From an uncultured Flavobacteriales bacterium (GTDB taxonomy: Bacteria > Bacteroidota > Bacteroidia > Flavobacteriales_D > Crocinitomicaceae): a DNA stretch of 64,000 nucleotides. How positions within the stretch are numbered: position 1 is the stretch's first letter; each line of letters begins with the position of its first letter. The stretch spans positions 1-64,000 of the forward strand of contig CAJAII010000015.1 of the NCBI GenBank assembly GCA_903939755.1, in the 5' to 3' direction. Below the pieces are notes generated by a model. That model did no database searches, was not told the DNA's origin, and saw only the letters and a list, made by a program, of their open reading frames with translations. The position numbers and the translations under genes are program-made. Positions 36,502 through 45,446 of this stretch are shown piece after piece.

Positions 36502-36917
36502 TTTTTATGTCGTGGCCCTCCTTCCAATATACGTGTGAAAAACCCATTTAATTGCTTCCGTTCCTTTTCAGAACAGAGGCTATTTATATCTTTAAAGTAA
36601 AGATAAGTCATTTTATCCAGTTCATATTGATTGGCACTAATTAGCTTTAGAATACTATCCGCTTGACTTTCGGGAAGCTCGTTTTCAAAAGACAAGAGTA
36701 GTTTTGCACGTAGTTTTTTTGAATTATCGATTAGCTTTTCCTTCATTTTAAAATGAAGCAACTCTTTCCGATTGATGTCATTTGCCCGGGCATCTTCTAT
36801 GTTGAGAATATTCACAATTCTTGGTCGCTCGTGTGGCCTATGTGGAAGAAATATAAACGTAATCAAGCCTATATTAATGATTACCAATATCCCAATTATC
36901 ACTTTGTATTTTTTCAT
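36498..36917 (-). CDS. Membrane-anchored periplasmic sensor of CnrX/Spy/ZraP type
   Basis: The 139-residue protein has one N-terminal transmembrane helix (~5-24) and then a helical periplasmic domain (~40-130). A His-containing start (HRPHERP, ~26-32) and a helical hairpin with HFKMKEKLIDNSKKLRAKL and SEKERKQLNGFFTRIL resemble CnrX, Spy and CpxP-type heavy-metal sensors. Placed with an ECF sigma factor and a small membrane protein, it is the likely metal-sensing subunit. The metal ligands cannot be fixed from sequence. It overlaps MbnP by four bases. Confidence 0.65.
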   Translation of the reverse strand: MKKYKVIIGILVIINIGLITFIFLPHRPHERPRIVNILNIEDARANDINRKELLHFKMKEKLIDNSKKLRAKLLLSFENELPESQADSILKLISANQYELDKMTYLYFKDINSLCSEKERKQLNGFFTRILEGGPRHKK

Positions 36918-36932
36918 ATTAATTGTTTTGTA

Positions 36933-37163
36933 TTAATTCCATTCTTCGAAATATTCTGTGTCCTCATTTTGTGTTTCTTTCGTTTGGTTGGCATACAATA
37001 CAGCAAAAATATTGATTGAAATCAGCAATGCAATAGCCGCTGCGGCGTAATAAAAACGAGCAATCGAAACTTGTCTCTCAGTAGGAATTAGTGCTAATTT
37101 ATTCGCTAATTCATCAGAAACTTCAATTCTTGAAGAAAATTTAAACCCTTCTAAATCTTTCAT
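36933..37163 (-). CDS. Small single-pass membrane protein, candidate anti-sigma factor
   Basis: The 76-residue protein has a ~36-residue cytoplasmic N-terminus, one transmembrane helix (~38-61, FYYAAAAIALLISINIFAVLYA) and a short acidic periplasmic tail. Its start overlaps the sigma-factor stop by four bases. CnrY of Cupriavidus has the same size and topology and binds CnrH through its N-terminus. No sequence motif proves the role. Confidence 0.6.
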   Translation of the reverse strand: MKDLEGFKFSSRIEVSDELANKLALIPTERQVSIARFYYAAAAIALLISINIFAVLYANQTKETQNEDTEYFEEWN

Positions 37164-37690
37164 AACTTGATGATTTTTTTCAAATTCACTCGCGCTCTAA
37201 AAAGTAATGATTCTACCGCTGAAATGGATAAATTCATTGCTTGAGCAATTTCTAAATAACTAAAGTCTTCCATTGTAAACATGGTAAATGCAATGCGTTG
37301 GTTTTCTGGTATGTGCTGTAAAATAATTCTCATTCTTGTTTCTTCTTCATGTTGAATAAGTTCCGCATCTGTATTTTGGGAGCTTAGGAAAAAGTCAACT
37401 TTTTCAAGTGGAACGTTTATCCCTTTTCGCTTTTGACGCAGATCTCTCCGTGTTTTTTCTTTGCATTTATTTACTGTTATACTATAGACCCAGGTGGAAA
37501 TTTCACTCGCTCCTTTAAAATTAGGTAGGCCTTTAAATACGGAAATGAAAACTTCTTGTGTAATATCCTCCGCATCTTCTTTGTTTCCAGTTAAATGATA
37601 GGCAAGATTTAGAACTTTAGCAGACAATATGAGGGTTAATTTCTTGAACTCATTTGCCTCACCGTTTCTCAATTTATCTATATCCACCAT
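37160..37690 (-). CDS. ECF-family RNA polymerase sigma factor
   Basis: The 176-residue sigma-70 family protein has region 2 (~15-85, DAEDITQEVFISVFKGLPNF and STWVYSITVNKC) and region 4 (~118-172, IPENQRIAFTMFTMEDFSYLEIAQAMNLSISAVESLLFRARVNLKK). It lacks regions 1 and 3, as ECF factors do. It leads an operon of six genes and probably directs their transcription and its own when released from the membrane protein encoded next. No consensus -7 element is visible in the 143-bp upstream region, consistent with an alternative promoter. Confidence 0.92.
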   Translation of the reverse strand: MVDIDKLRNGEANEFKKLTLILSAKVLNLAYHLTGNKEDAEDITQEVFISVFKGLPNFKGASEISTWVYSITVNKCKEKTRRDLRQKRKGINVPLEKVDFFLSSQNTDAELIQHEEETRMRIILQHIPENQRIAFTMFTMEDFSYLEIAQAMNLSISAVESLLFRARVNLKKIIKL

Positions 37691-37833
37691 GAATCAAGCT
37701 ATTTGTTGATTAATTGTTTAGAAACTTGCGTAAAGACCTAATTATGCGCTTGGAAATTAAAACAGGGTGATAAGAAAAAGCGATCTAACGTAAATTATCA
37801 ATAGGGATTATTCCCTTTTTCTTTACAAAACAA

Positions 37834-38856
37834 TTAAACCAATTTTAAATCAACCAACGATTTTGCTGTTTCCTGAACCGCTTGAACGGAAGAGATGGGA
37901 GCCATTTTCAAGTCTTTTTTCATTTTGTCGTTGTTAACGACATAAAGTAAACCCAACTCATCTTTCACCATACGGATCGTTTTATCAAACAAAGATGCAA
38001 TCTTTACCAACCAATTAGGCAATTCCCTTGCCTTCAATTTGTTTTTGTATTCAGGACAAGCCTCCAATACTGCAAGAGCAACATCCTTCATCCACAAGGA
38101 TTCATTCACAATGGCATAGCGTTGTCCTATGGAAATTTCGTTTTCTAAGGCATTGAAATGAGCCGCGGCGACATCCCTCACATCGATAATTGGAAAACCC
38201 ATTTTTGGCGTGCCCGGAAATTCCCCTTTCATCATCTTTACGATAACATCTGCACTCGTTCCTATTTCTTTATTCAAGATCGGTCCCAAAACAAAACCTG
38301 GATTAATCACCGTTATTTTTAAGGCTGTATTTTCTTTCGCATATTGCCACATATCTTGCTCTGCAAGCGTCTTACTTTTTGCATAGGCACTTACCAAGAC
38401 TCCACTGTTTAGGTTGGTGAAATCACGTTCATCGAAATTTATTTTTCCTTTCTCATGGCCATACAAAATAGCCGCAATCGAAGAAGTTTGGACAATCCGT
38501 GAAATGTTATTGGCCAGTGCTGCATCCATTACGTGCTTAACACCATTCCGAGCTGGCTTAATAATATCGTCTTCGTGTTTTGGAATTCCCAATGGAAAAG
38601 GGGACGCAACATGCAATACGGCATCACATCCTTTCATTGCTTCTTGCCAATTATCTGGGCTATTTAAATCACAATGAAAAACTTTTAAGGACTTGAGCGC
38701 CTCCACACCGAGCACTTTTTCAATGGTTCTTTTTACCTCATCTTCCTTTTGTTGATTCCGAGTTGTACCTGTAATCTGATACCCTCTCTTAATTCCTTCT
38801 ATGGTAATGTGCGTGCCGATAAAACCAGATATGCCACTAATAAAAATGTTTTTCAT
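37834..38856 (-). CDS. NAD(P)-dependent epimerase/aldehyde reductase family protein
   Basis: This extended SDR of 340 residues has GISGFIG (~8-14) as cofactor loop, HVASPF (~83-88), and the active-site pair YAKSK (Tyr and Lys). It resembles dihydroflavonol-4-reductase-like aldehyde or ketone reductases. Substrate is unknown. It is alone on the minus strand with 143 bp to the sigma factor gene. Confidence 0.87.
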   Translation of the reverse strand: MKNIFISGISGFIGTHITIEGIKRGYQITGTTRNQQKEDEVKRTIEKVLGVEALKSLKVFHCDLNSPDNWQEAMKGCDAVLHVASPFPLGIPKHEDDIIKPARNGVKHVMDAALANNISRIVQTSSIAAILYGHEKGKINFDERDFTNLNSGVLVSAYAKSKTLAEQDMWQYAKENTALKITVINPGFVLGPILNKEIGTSADVIVKMMKGEFPGTPKMGFPIIDVRDVAAAHFNALENEISIGQRYAIVNESLWMKDVALAVLEACPEYKNKLKARELPNWLVKIASLFDKTIRMVKDELGLLYVVNNDKMKKDLKMAPISSVQAVQETAKSLVDLKLV

Positions 38857-39086
38857 ACTTTGTTACTTACTATATAATTACTGCAAAATAGCCCATTAAA
38901 TTTAACCTTCATTGTAAAAGAAAAACCATCTCGATTTGATTGACATAACTTCTTTTTTTTTCTAGGTGCACAAAGTTACATTTTTACCTAAGTATGTCAA
39001 GTAAAAAATTCGTACAGGCCACTATAGAATTCTGAAGCAATTAATTTAAGCAAGCTATAATTTTAACAACTACACGTATTTTTTTA

Positions 39087-39094
39087 TACTTTTG
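39087..39094 (+). promoter_or_regulatory. -7 element TACTTTTG of the superoxide dismutase gene
   Basis: This is a perfect TAnnTTTG 24 bases before ATG 39119. It excludes the upstream in-frame start at 39092, which lies inside the element. Confidence 0.55.
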
Positions 39095-39118
39095 CTTTAT
39101 ACAATTAAATACAAAATC

Positions 39119-39718
39119 ATGAGCTTTGAATTACCAAAATTGGCTTACGCATACGATGCACTAGAGCCTCATATTGATGCACGGACAATGGAAATTCACC
39201 ATTCCAAACACCATCAAGCCTACACTACTAATTTAAACAATGCGATTGCAGGAACTGAATTAGAAGGAATGTCAATAGAAGATATGTTGAAAGTATGCAA
39301 AGACAAACCTGCCGTGAGAAACAATGGAGGTGGATTTTGGAATCACAATTTATTCTGGGAATGTATGGCACCAAATGGTGGTGGATTACCTACTGGAGAA
39401 TTGGCTAACGCCATCAATGATGCTTTTGGCTCGTTTGAAAACTTTCAGGCAGAATTTACAAAAGCGGCAACAACCCGTTTTGGTTCAGGTTGGGCATGGT
39501 TGTGCGTTACGAATGGAAAATTAGAAATCTGTTCGACGGCCAATCAAGACAATCCATTGATGGGAGAAGGTTGTTCGGGAACACCGATCTTAGCATTGGA
39601 TGTTTGGGAGCACGCATATTATTTGAATTATCAAAACAGAAGGCCTGATTACATCACTGCTTTTTTCAATGTGGTTAATTGGTCAGTAATAGCAAGTAAA
39701 TTTGATGCAGCGAAATAA
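39119..39718 (+). CDS. sodA: Superoxide dismutase (Mn/Fe family, Mn-type features)
   Basis: The 199-residue enzyme disproportionates superoxide in the cytoplasm. The metal ligands are in the segments [21 protein letters not shown] and [13 protein letters not shown]. The second-sphere Gln in [11 protein letters not shown] is the position that marks the Mn type, so Mn or cambialistic use is expected. ATG 39119 gives the normal [17 protein letters not shown]-terminus. It is monocistronic and ends in a strong terminator. Confidence 0.95.
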   Translation: MSFELPKLAYAYDALEPHIDARTMEIHHSKHHQAYTTNLNNAIAGTELEGMSIEDMLKVCKDKPAVRNNGGGFWNHNLFWECMAPNGGGLPTGELANAINDAFGSFENFQAEFTKAATTRFGSGWAWLCVTNGKLEICSTANQDNPLMGEGCSGTPILALDVWEHAYYLNYQNRRPDYITAFFNVVNWSVIASKFDAAK

Positions 39719-39736
39719 TTCCGCAAGTCTAATCAT

Positions 39737-39769
39737 AAAAAAAAGCGACCTATTTGGTCGCTTTTTTTA
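39737..39769. terminator. Bidirectional terminator between sodA and the porin gene
   Basis: AGCGACC and GGTCGCT form a GC-rich stem (extended by A/T pairs, ~39739-39750 with 39756-39767) around a TATTT loop. The T run on one side and the A run on the other serve both convergent genes. Confidence 0.88.
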
Positions 39770-39772
39770 TTT

Positions 39773-41005
<1,233 letters not shown>

Positions 41006-41025
41006 GTACATGTTGTATTTTTTTT

Positions 41026-41033
41026 CAAAACTA
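41026..41033 (-). promoter_or_regulatory. -7 element TAGTTTTG of the porin gene
   Basis: A perfect TAnnTTTG lies on the minus strand, about 14-20 bases before the start codon. There is no TTG at the expected -33 position; the TTAA repeat array begins a few bases upstream instead, as in activator-dependent promoters. Confidence 0.6.
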
Positions 41034-41038
41034 ACCAC

Positions 41039-41077
41039 TTAATATAGCCTTAATAATTACTTAATCTATATTTAACT
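41039..41077. promoter_or_regulatory. Pho-box-like array of four TTAA half-sites between porin and DUF47
   Basis: TTAATA (41039), TTAATA (41050), TTAATC (41061) and TTAACT (41072) are spaced at exactly 11 bp. The core is palindromic, so orientation is not decisive; read from the porin side the sites are TTAAGT, TTAAGG, TTAAGT and TTAAAT. The array lies next to the porin -7 element and about 180 bp before the DUF47 promoter. Confidence 0.6.
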
Positions 41078-41253
41078 TAAAAGTAATTTTGGTAATCTTT
41101 TGGTAACATTAAGAGTTCGAGATCAGAACTTAAATCAATATATATGTAAATAACAAAATCTAATATTGAGATTTCTCGAAGCATTTCTGTTTTCGCCAAT
41201 GTTATGTTTAAGTTAAGAAAACATATTGCTGCCCTTCTTTCACCACAAGAACA

Positions 41254-41261
41254 TAACTTTG
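41254..41261 (+). promoter_or_regulatory. -7 element TAACTTTG of the DUF47-PiT operon
   Basis: This is a perfect TAnnTTTG 17 bases before ATG 41279. A TTG at 41226-41228 is 25 bases upstream, longer than usual. Confidence 0.55.
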
Positions 41262-41278
41262 AATAAAAAAATAATAAT

Positions 41279-41923
41279 ATGGCTGGAATTTTAAGTTACT
41301 TTTTACCAAAAGACAGGGTTTTTTACTCACTATTTGAAGAAGCGAGTGACAATTTAGAGAAAATTGCAAAAAAACTCTTACAGGTCGTTCAAGAACCTGA
41401 TTTCAACAAACGATCGGTTCTAATAACAGAAATGTCCGCGCTTGAGCATGAAAATGACGAAGTAACGCACCGTATCTTCATCGAATTAGGCAGGAACTTT
41501 ATTACTCCATTTGACCGGGAAGACATTCACGCTTTAGCATCAGCTTTGGATGACATTGCAGATTACATATTTTCTGCCGGTAAGAAAATTAACTTTTATA
41601 ACATCGATCCAATTAGTGATCAAGGCATCCAAAAAACAGCTGAGGCCATTTATAAAGCCACACTTGCGGTTAAAGAAGCGGTTATGGAATTAAGGAATCT
41701 TAAAAACCCACAAAAAATAATTGAATGTGTTATCAAAATCAATAGCATCGAAAATGAGGCCGATAGCCTTTTTGATATGAGCATTGAAAAGTTGTTCAAT
41801 TCAGATGTGGATGCAAAAGAATTGATTAAACGACGTGAATTATATCAAGTAATGGAAACAGCAACAGACAAATGTGAAGATGCTGGAAATGTGATTGAAT
41901 CAATCGTTGTAAAATACACCTAA
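41279..41923 (+). CDS. DUF47 (PhoU-like) phosphate transport regulator
   Basis: The 214-residue all-helical cytoplasmic protein matches DUF47/PhoU-like proteins encoded beside PiT transporters (ALEHENDEVTHRIFIELGRNFITPFDREDIHALASALDDIADYI, with the acidic metal-binding helices). It is thought to modulate PiT activity or coordinate phosphate signalling. It precedes the PiT gene by 16 bases in one operon. Confidence 0.9.
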   Translation: MAGILSYFLPKDRVFYSLFEEASDNLEKIAKKLLQVVQEPDFNKRSVLITEMSALEHENDEVTHRIFIELGRNFITPFDREDIHALASALDDIADYIFSAGKKINFYNIDPISDQGIQKTAEAIYKATLAVKEAVMELRNLKNPQKIIECVIKINSIENEADSLFDMSIEKLFNSDVDAKELIKRRELYQVMETATDKCEDAGNVIESIVVKYT

Positions 41924-41939
41924 TTATTACTTAGAATAC

Positions 41940-43532
41940 ATGTCTATGTTTACTCTACTCATTGTGGTGATTGCAATCGCCCTAATTTTTGACTTAGTTA
42001 ATGGTTTTCACGATGCCGCAAATTCAATTGCCACTGTTGTATCAACGAAAGTATTAACTCCTTTACAAGCCGTAATATGGGCAGCAGCCTTTAATGTGAT
42101 TGCTTTTTGGGTTTTTGATATGAGTGTTGGAAACACTGTCGCAAAAACCGTTGACAATAATGCCATTGATCTTTGGGTAATTCTAGCTGGATTATTAGCC
42201 GCCACTTTTTGGAATTTATTAACCTGGCGTTTAGGAATTCCTTCCTCTTCTTCACATACACTTATAGGTGGTTTTGCAGGAGCGGCTGTTGCTCATGCAG
42301 GTTTCGATGTTATACAATCAGGTGAAATTTTAAAAGTTGTTTTGTTCATTTTCCTTGCGCCAATAATCGGAGGATTCATTGCTTACCTGATTGCCGTAGT
42401 TACCATGAGCCGTTCCTTTTGGAAAAAAATGTTGGTAATCTTAGGCTTGTCAACCCTTACCGTTATGGTAATGCAATATATGATTGATTATTTAGACATG
42501 AAACCCATCATGCTCTATATTGTTATTGGAATGCTCAGCATTTTTGTTCTTGTTTACATTTGGTTTGAAATTGCACACGGCAAAAAGCCATCGGCTTTGA
42601 AGGAGGGAAATATGCATAAAAAACTACAGCTCTTATCTTCAGCGGCATTTTCATTAGGTCATGGTGGGGCAGATTCTCAGAAAGTAATGGGGATTATTTG
42701 TGCGGCTCTTTTGGTATATGGTAATATGGGACGACAAGGAAAATTGGATGAATCAGTTCCAAAAAGCTTGCAAATTACCGAATTAATGCAAATTGAATAC
42801 CATACTGTTGATGATAAATTAGAAAAATTTAAGCCTGAAATTGCTAAATTTGATTCAGTAATTTATTACCTAGAGAAAAAAGAAATTGTAGAGGCTAAGT
42901 CAGGTAAAGTTGTTTACGATAAAAAAGGAATTGTATCGCCTGCTTTTGCAAATGCAAGCATCCCGAGTTACAAAGAGATTGATGATAAATTCGAAAAAAT
43001 TGAAGTCTTTACACTTGGGAAAGCTTTGTGTGATTCGAAAACGCGTGAAACTATATTTAACGATAAAACATTGAATAGCGAGTATGTTTATGCCGGTGTT
43101 TTTTCCAATTATGTGGATGAAAAGACCCACGAGTTAAAAAATGGATTTAAAATAAAAACGAAAGTCCATTCGGAAACAATGCCATTTTGGATCGCATTTG
43201 GTTGTTACTTAATGATCGGTTTAGGAACCTTGATGGGTGGATGGAGGATCGTTAAAACGATGGGTAGCAAGATTACAAAAGTCACCCCTTTGGAAGGTGT
43301 TTGTGCCGAAACAGCCGGTGCTTTAACCCTATTTACCGTATCTCAATTTGGAATTCCTGTATCAACAACACACACTATTACTGGTTCTATTATTGGAGTT
43401 GGTGCAACAAAACGACTCAGTGCAGTACGTTGGGGAGTTACCATCAATTTACTGTGGGCATGGATTCTTACCATCCCTGTAAGTGCCGCGTTAGCTGCCT
43501 TAATTTATTACTTTATCCTCCTAGTTAGATAA
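41940..43532 (+). CDS. Low-affinity inorganic phosphate transporter (PiT family)
   Basis: The 530-residue polytopic protein shows the duplicated PiT signatures: NGFHDAANSIATVVSTK with GIPSSSSHTLIGGF in the first half, GHGGADSQKVMGII mid-protein, and GIPVSTTHTITGSIIGVG in the second. It imports metal-phosphate with protons or sodium. A ~150-residue hydrophilic insert (~263-412) separates the two halves, larger than in E. coli PitA, and carries no motif I recognise. It follows the DUF47 regulator directly. Confidence 0.93.
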   Translation: MSMFTLLIVVIAIALIFDLVNGFHDAANSIATVVSTKVLTPLQAVIWAAAFNVIAFWVFDMSVGNTVAKTVDNNAIDLWVILAGLLAATFWNLLTWRLGIPSSSSHTLIGGFAGAAVAHAGFDVIQSGEILKVVLFIFLAPIIGGFIAYLIAVVTMSRSFWKKMLVILGLSTLTVMVMQYMIDYLDMKPIMLYIVIGMLSIFVLVYIWFEIAHGKKPSALKEGNMHKKLQLLSSAAFSLGHGGADSQKVMGIICAALLVYGNMGRQGKLDESVPKSLQITELMQIEYHTVDDKLEKFKPEIAKFDSVIYYLEKKEIVEAKSGKVVYDKKGIVSPAFANASIPSYKEIDDKFEKIEVFTLGKALCDSKTRETIFNDKTLNSEYVYAGVFSNYVDEKTHELKNGFKIKTKVHSETMPFWIAFGCYLMIGLGTLMGGWRIVKTMGSKITKVTPLEGVCAETAGALTLFTVSQFGIPVSTTHTITGSIIGVGATKRLSAVRWGVTINLLWAWILTIPVSAALAALIYYFILLVR

Positions 43533-43599
43533 AAATTTATTTTTTTATTTAAATCAATTAATTTTATGTTAAATTAGCACCTCACAAAACTAACTTAAC

Positions 43600-45351
43600 A
43601 TGAAAAAACTTTTACTTTCTATTGCTACCATTGCACTGACATTTTGGTCGGGTGCACAAGTAATATGCGCAGGTATTTCGCCTATGCCTATTCAAGGAAA
43701 TTATGCATTCTCTTGGGCTGATCCAGCTGGAGGTTGGGGAACACCTGACTTTTTAATTCCTGGGACATTTGTTCAAGATACCTTAATGATGACTGACGAT
43801 GGTTCCCCGGGCTTAAACGCACAAGGTAATCCAATCTCAGCGGAAGGATGTAATCCATTAATCAATAATTTAACAGGGAAAATCGCCGTGATTTACAGAA
43901 ACACATGTGAATTTGGTGCGAAAGCATTAAATGCTCAAAATGCAGGTGCTGTAGCGGTACTAATTATTAATAGAGAGCCTGGTACGATTGCTATGGGCGC
44001 TGGTGCTTCTGGTGCAAACGTAACCATTCCAGTTGTAATGATCCAAGATACAGATGGCGCTTTGATTACTGCAGCTATGGCTGGAGGTCCAGTTGTTATG
44101 TTATTTGGAAATAAAACAGGTCTTTTTGCCAATGACGGTGGTTTAACACGTGGAACTACCTTGGTTTCTAAGCAAGGAGCTGTTCCTGCTTTACTTGCTC
44201 AAAACGGAACTGAATTTAACTTTGAAGTGGGAACTCGTGTTTACAATTACGGTAACCAACCTCAAACAAATATGTCTTTGACTGCAACAGTAACTGACCC
44301 AGCTGGGGCGACTGTTTATTCAAACTCTGTAAATAGTATCAATCTTGCTTCGGGAGACTCCTTAGATGTATATCCTGGTGGAGCATCGACGCTTCCAGCA
44401 TTTTCATTGGCAACTTATGCGCCAGGAAGATACACATTAACCTATACTCTTTCTTTATCTGGTGCTGATGATTATGCTGCTGATAATAGCTTGTCTTCTG
44501 ATTTTGTAATTCAAGACTCCATGTACAGCTTCGCACAATTGGATGTTGTATCGGGTATGCCTAACCCAGGAAACTATTACCGTCCTGGTACAAACAACCA
44601 AACATTTTCAATTTGTTCCGTAATTAACGATCCAAACGCAAGTAGATTAGGCGTTTCTGGGTTACATTTTTCTGCAACGACTTCAGCTGCATCTCAAACT
44701 GTATTGACTGGAGAAGAAATGGCATTATACCTTTACAAGTGGGAAGATGCGTTTACTGATTTAAATGATGCTAACTTAGCATTTAATACACTAACACAAG
44801 TTGCTTCAGGGTATTATTATTATCCAGCTGACTTGCAAGATCAAATGGTTTATGGTGCTTTTTCAGCTCCTGTAGTTTTACAAGATAACCAACGTTATTT
44901 AGCTTGTGTACAAACAGTAAACCTTAACTTATACATGGGTCATGAATCAAATACCAACTATATCTGGAATGCTAATCAATATTTACAGCCAATGACGCCT
45001 AACGAAAGTGATGGTACGTATTATGCTGCAGGTTTTGGTTACGAGCTTCCAAGTTCATTAGTGGTTCATGTATTTGACGCCAACAACATCGGTATTAATG
45101 AGTCTGCTACAATTGATGGAATGGCTTATCCAAACCCAGCGACTGATAATGTTACTATTTCATTGGAAGGTGAAGGATTAGCTAGTTTACGAGTAACTGA
45201 TGTTTCAGGTAAAGTTGTAGGCAATCAATCATTGAACCTAATCAACGGGAAAGCTGCTGTTTCTATAGAAAATTTAGAATCAGGTGTATATATTTTCAAT
45301 GTTGTTTTAGCGAATGGTAAAACAGCACAATTCAATGTGGTAAAAAGATAA
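43600..45351 (+). CDS. Secreted PA-domain protein with T9SS sorting domain
   Basis: The 583-residue protein has a signal peptide (~1-19, ending WSGAQ), a protease-associated (PA) domain (~75-170, GKIAVIYRNTCEFGAKALNAQNAGAVAVLIINREPG), a long beta-sandwich middle region and a type A T9SS domain (~505-583, MAYPNPATDNVTISL, SGVYIFNVVLANGK). PA domains usually accompany peptidases, but no catalytic motif is seen in this protein. The codon use is smooth and resembles highly expressed genes. It is followed by a strong terminator. Role unknown, probably surface-exposed or released. Confidence 0.85.
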   Translation: MKKLLLSIATIALTFWSGAQVICAGISPMPIQGNYAFSWADPAGGWGTPDFLIPGTFVQDTLMMTDDGSPGLNAQGNPISAEGCNPLINNLTGKIAVIYRNTCEFGAKALNAQNAGAVAVLIINREPGTIAMGAGASGANVTIPVVMIQDTDGALITAAMAGGPVVMLFGNKTGLFANDGGLTRGTTLVSKQGAVPALLAQNGTEFNFEVGTRVYNYGNQPQTNMSLTATVTDPAGATVYSNSVNSINLASGDSLDVYPGGASTLPAFSLATYAPGRYTLTYTLSLSGADDYAADNSLSSDFVIQDSMYSFAQLDVVSGMPNPGNYYRPGTNNQTFSICSVINDPNASRLGVSGLHFSATTSAASQTVLTGEEMALYLYKWEDAFTDLNDANLAFNTLTQVASGYYYYPADLQDQMVYGAFSAPVVLQDNQRYLACVQTVNLNLYMGHESNTNYIWNANQYLQPMTPNESDGTYYAAGFGYELPSSLVVHVFDANNIGINESATIDGMAYPNPATDNVTISLEGEGLASLRVTDVSGKVVGNQSLNLINGKAAVSIENLESGVYIFNVVLANGKTAQFNVVKR

Positions 45352-45365
45352 TTAAGTTAAAATTT

Positions 45366-45398
45366 AAAAAAAGGGTTGGGTTTCCAACCCTTTTTTTT
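45366..45398 (+). terminator. Rho-independent terminator of the PA-domain gene
   Basis: AAAAAAAGGGTTGG (45366-45379) pairs with 45384-45397 around a GTTT loop and ends in eight T residues. Confidence 0.92.
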
Positions 45399-45428
45399 AT
45401 GCCTTAACTTTTGTCCACATTAACTCCG

Positions 45429-45436
45429 TATCTTTG
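45429..45436 (+). promoter_or_regulatory. -7 element TATCTTTG of metG
   Basis: This is a perfect TAnnTTTG ten bases before ATG 45447. A TTG at 45412-45414 (in TTTTGTCC) is only 14 bases upstream, too near for a canonical -33 element. Confidence 0.55.
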
Positions 45437-45446
45437 CTAACTTAAA

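Noticed and set aside
37799..37820. Hairpin AGGGA/TCCCT upstream of the ECF sigma gene as terminator of the reductase gene
   Set aside because: The stem is only 5 bp and the T run lies on the wrong side for minus-strand transcription.
38857..39086. tRNA or small RNA gene before sodA
   Set aside because: I found no T-loop motif, CCA-type end or long inverted repeat; the other gaps were also scanned by eye without a tRNA.
43549..43574. A third-rank TTAA repeat (43549, 43558, 43569) before the PA-domain gene
   Set aside because: The spacing is 9 and 11 bp in very AT-rich sequence, so it is weaker than the three accepted arrays and may be chance.
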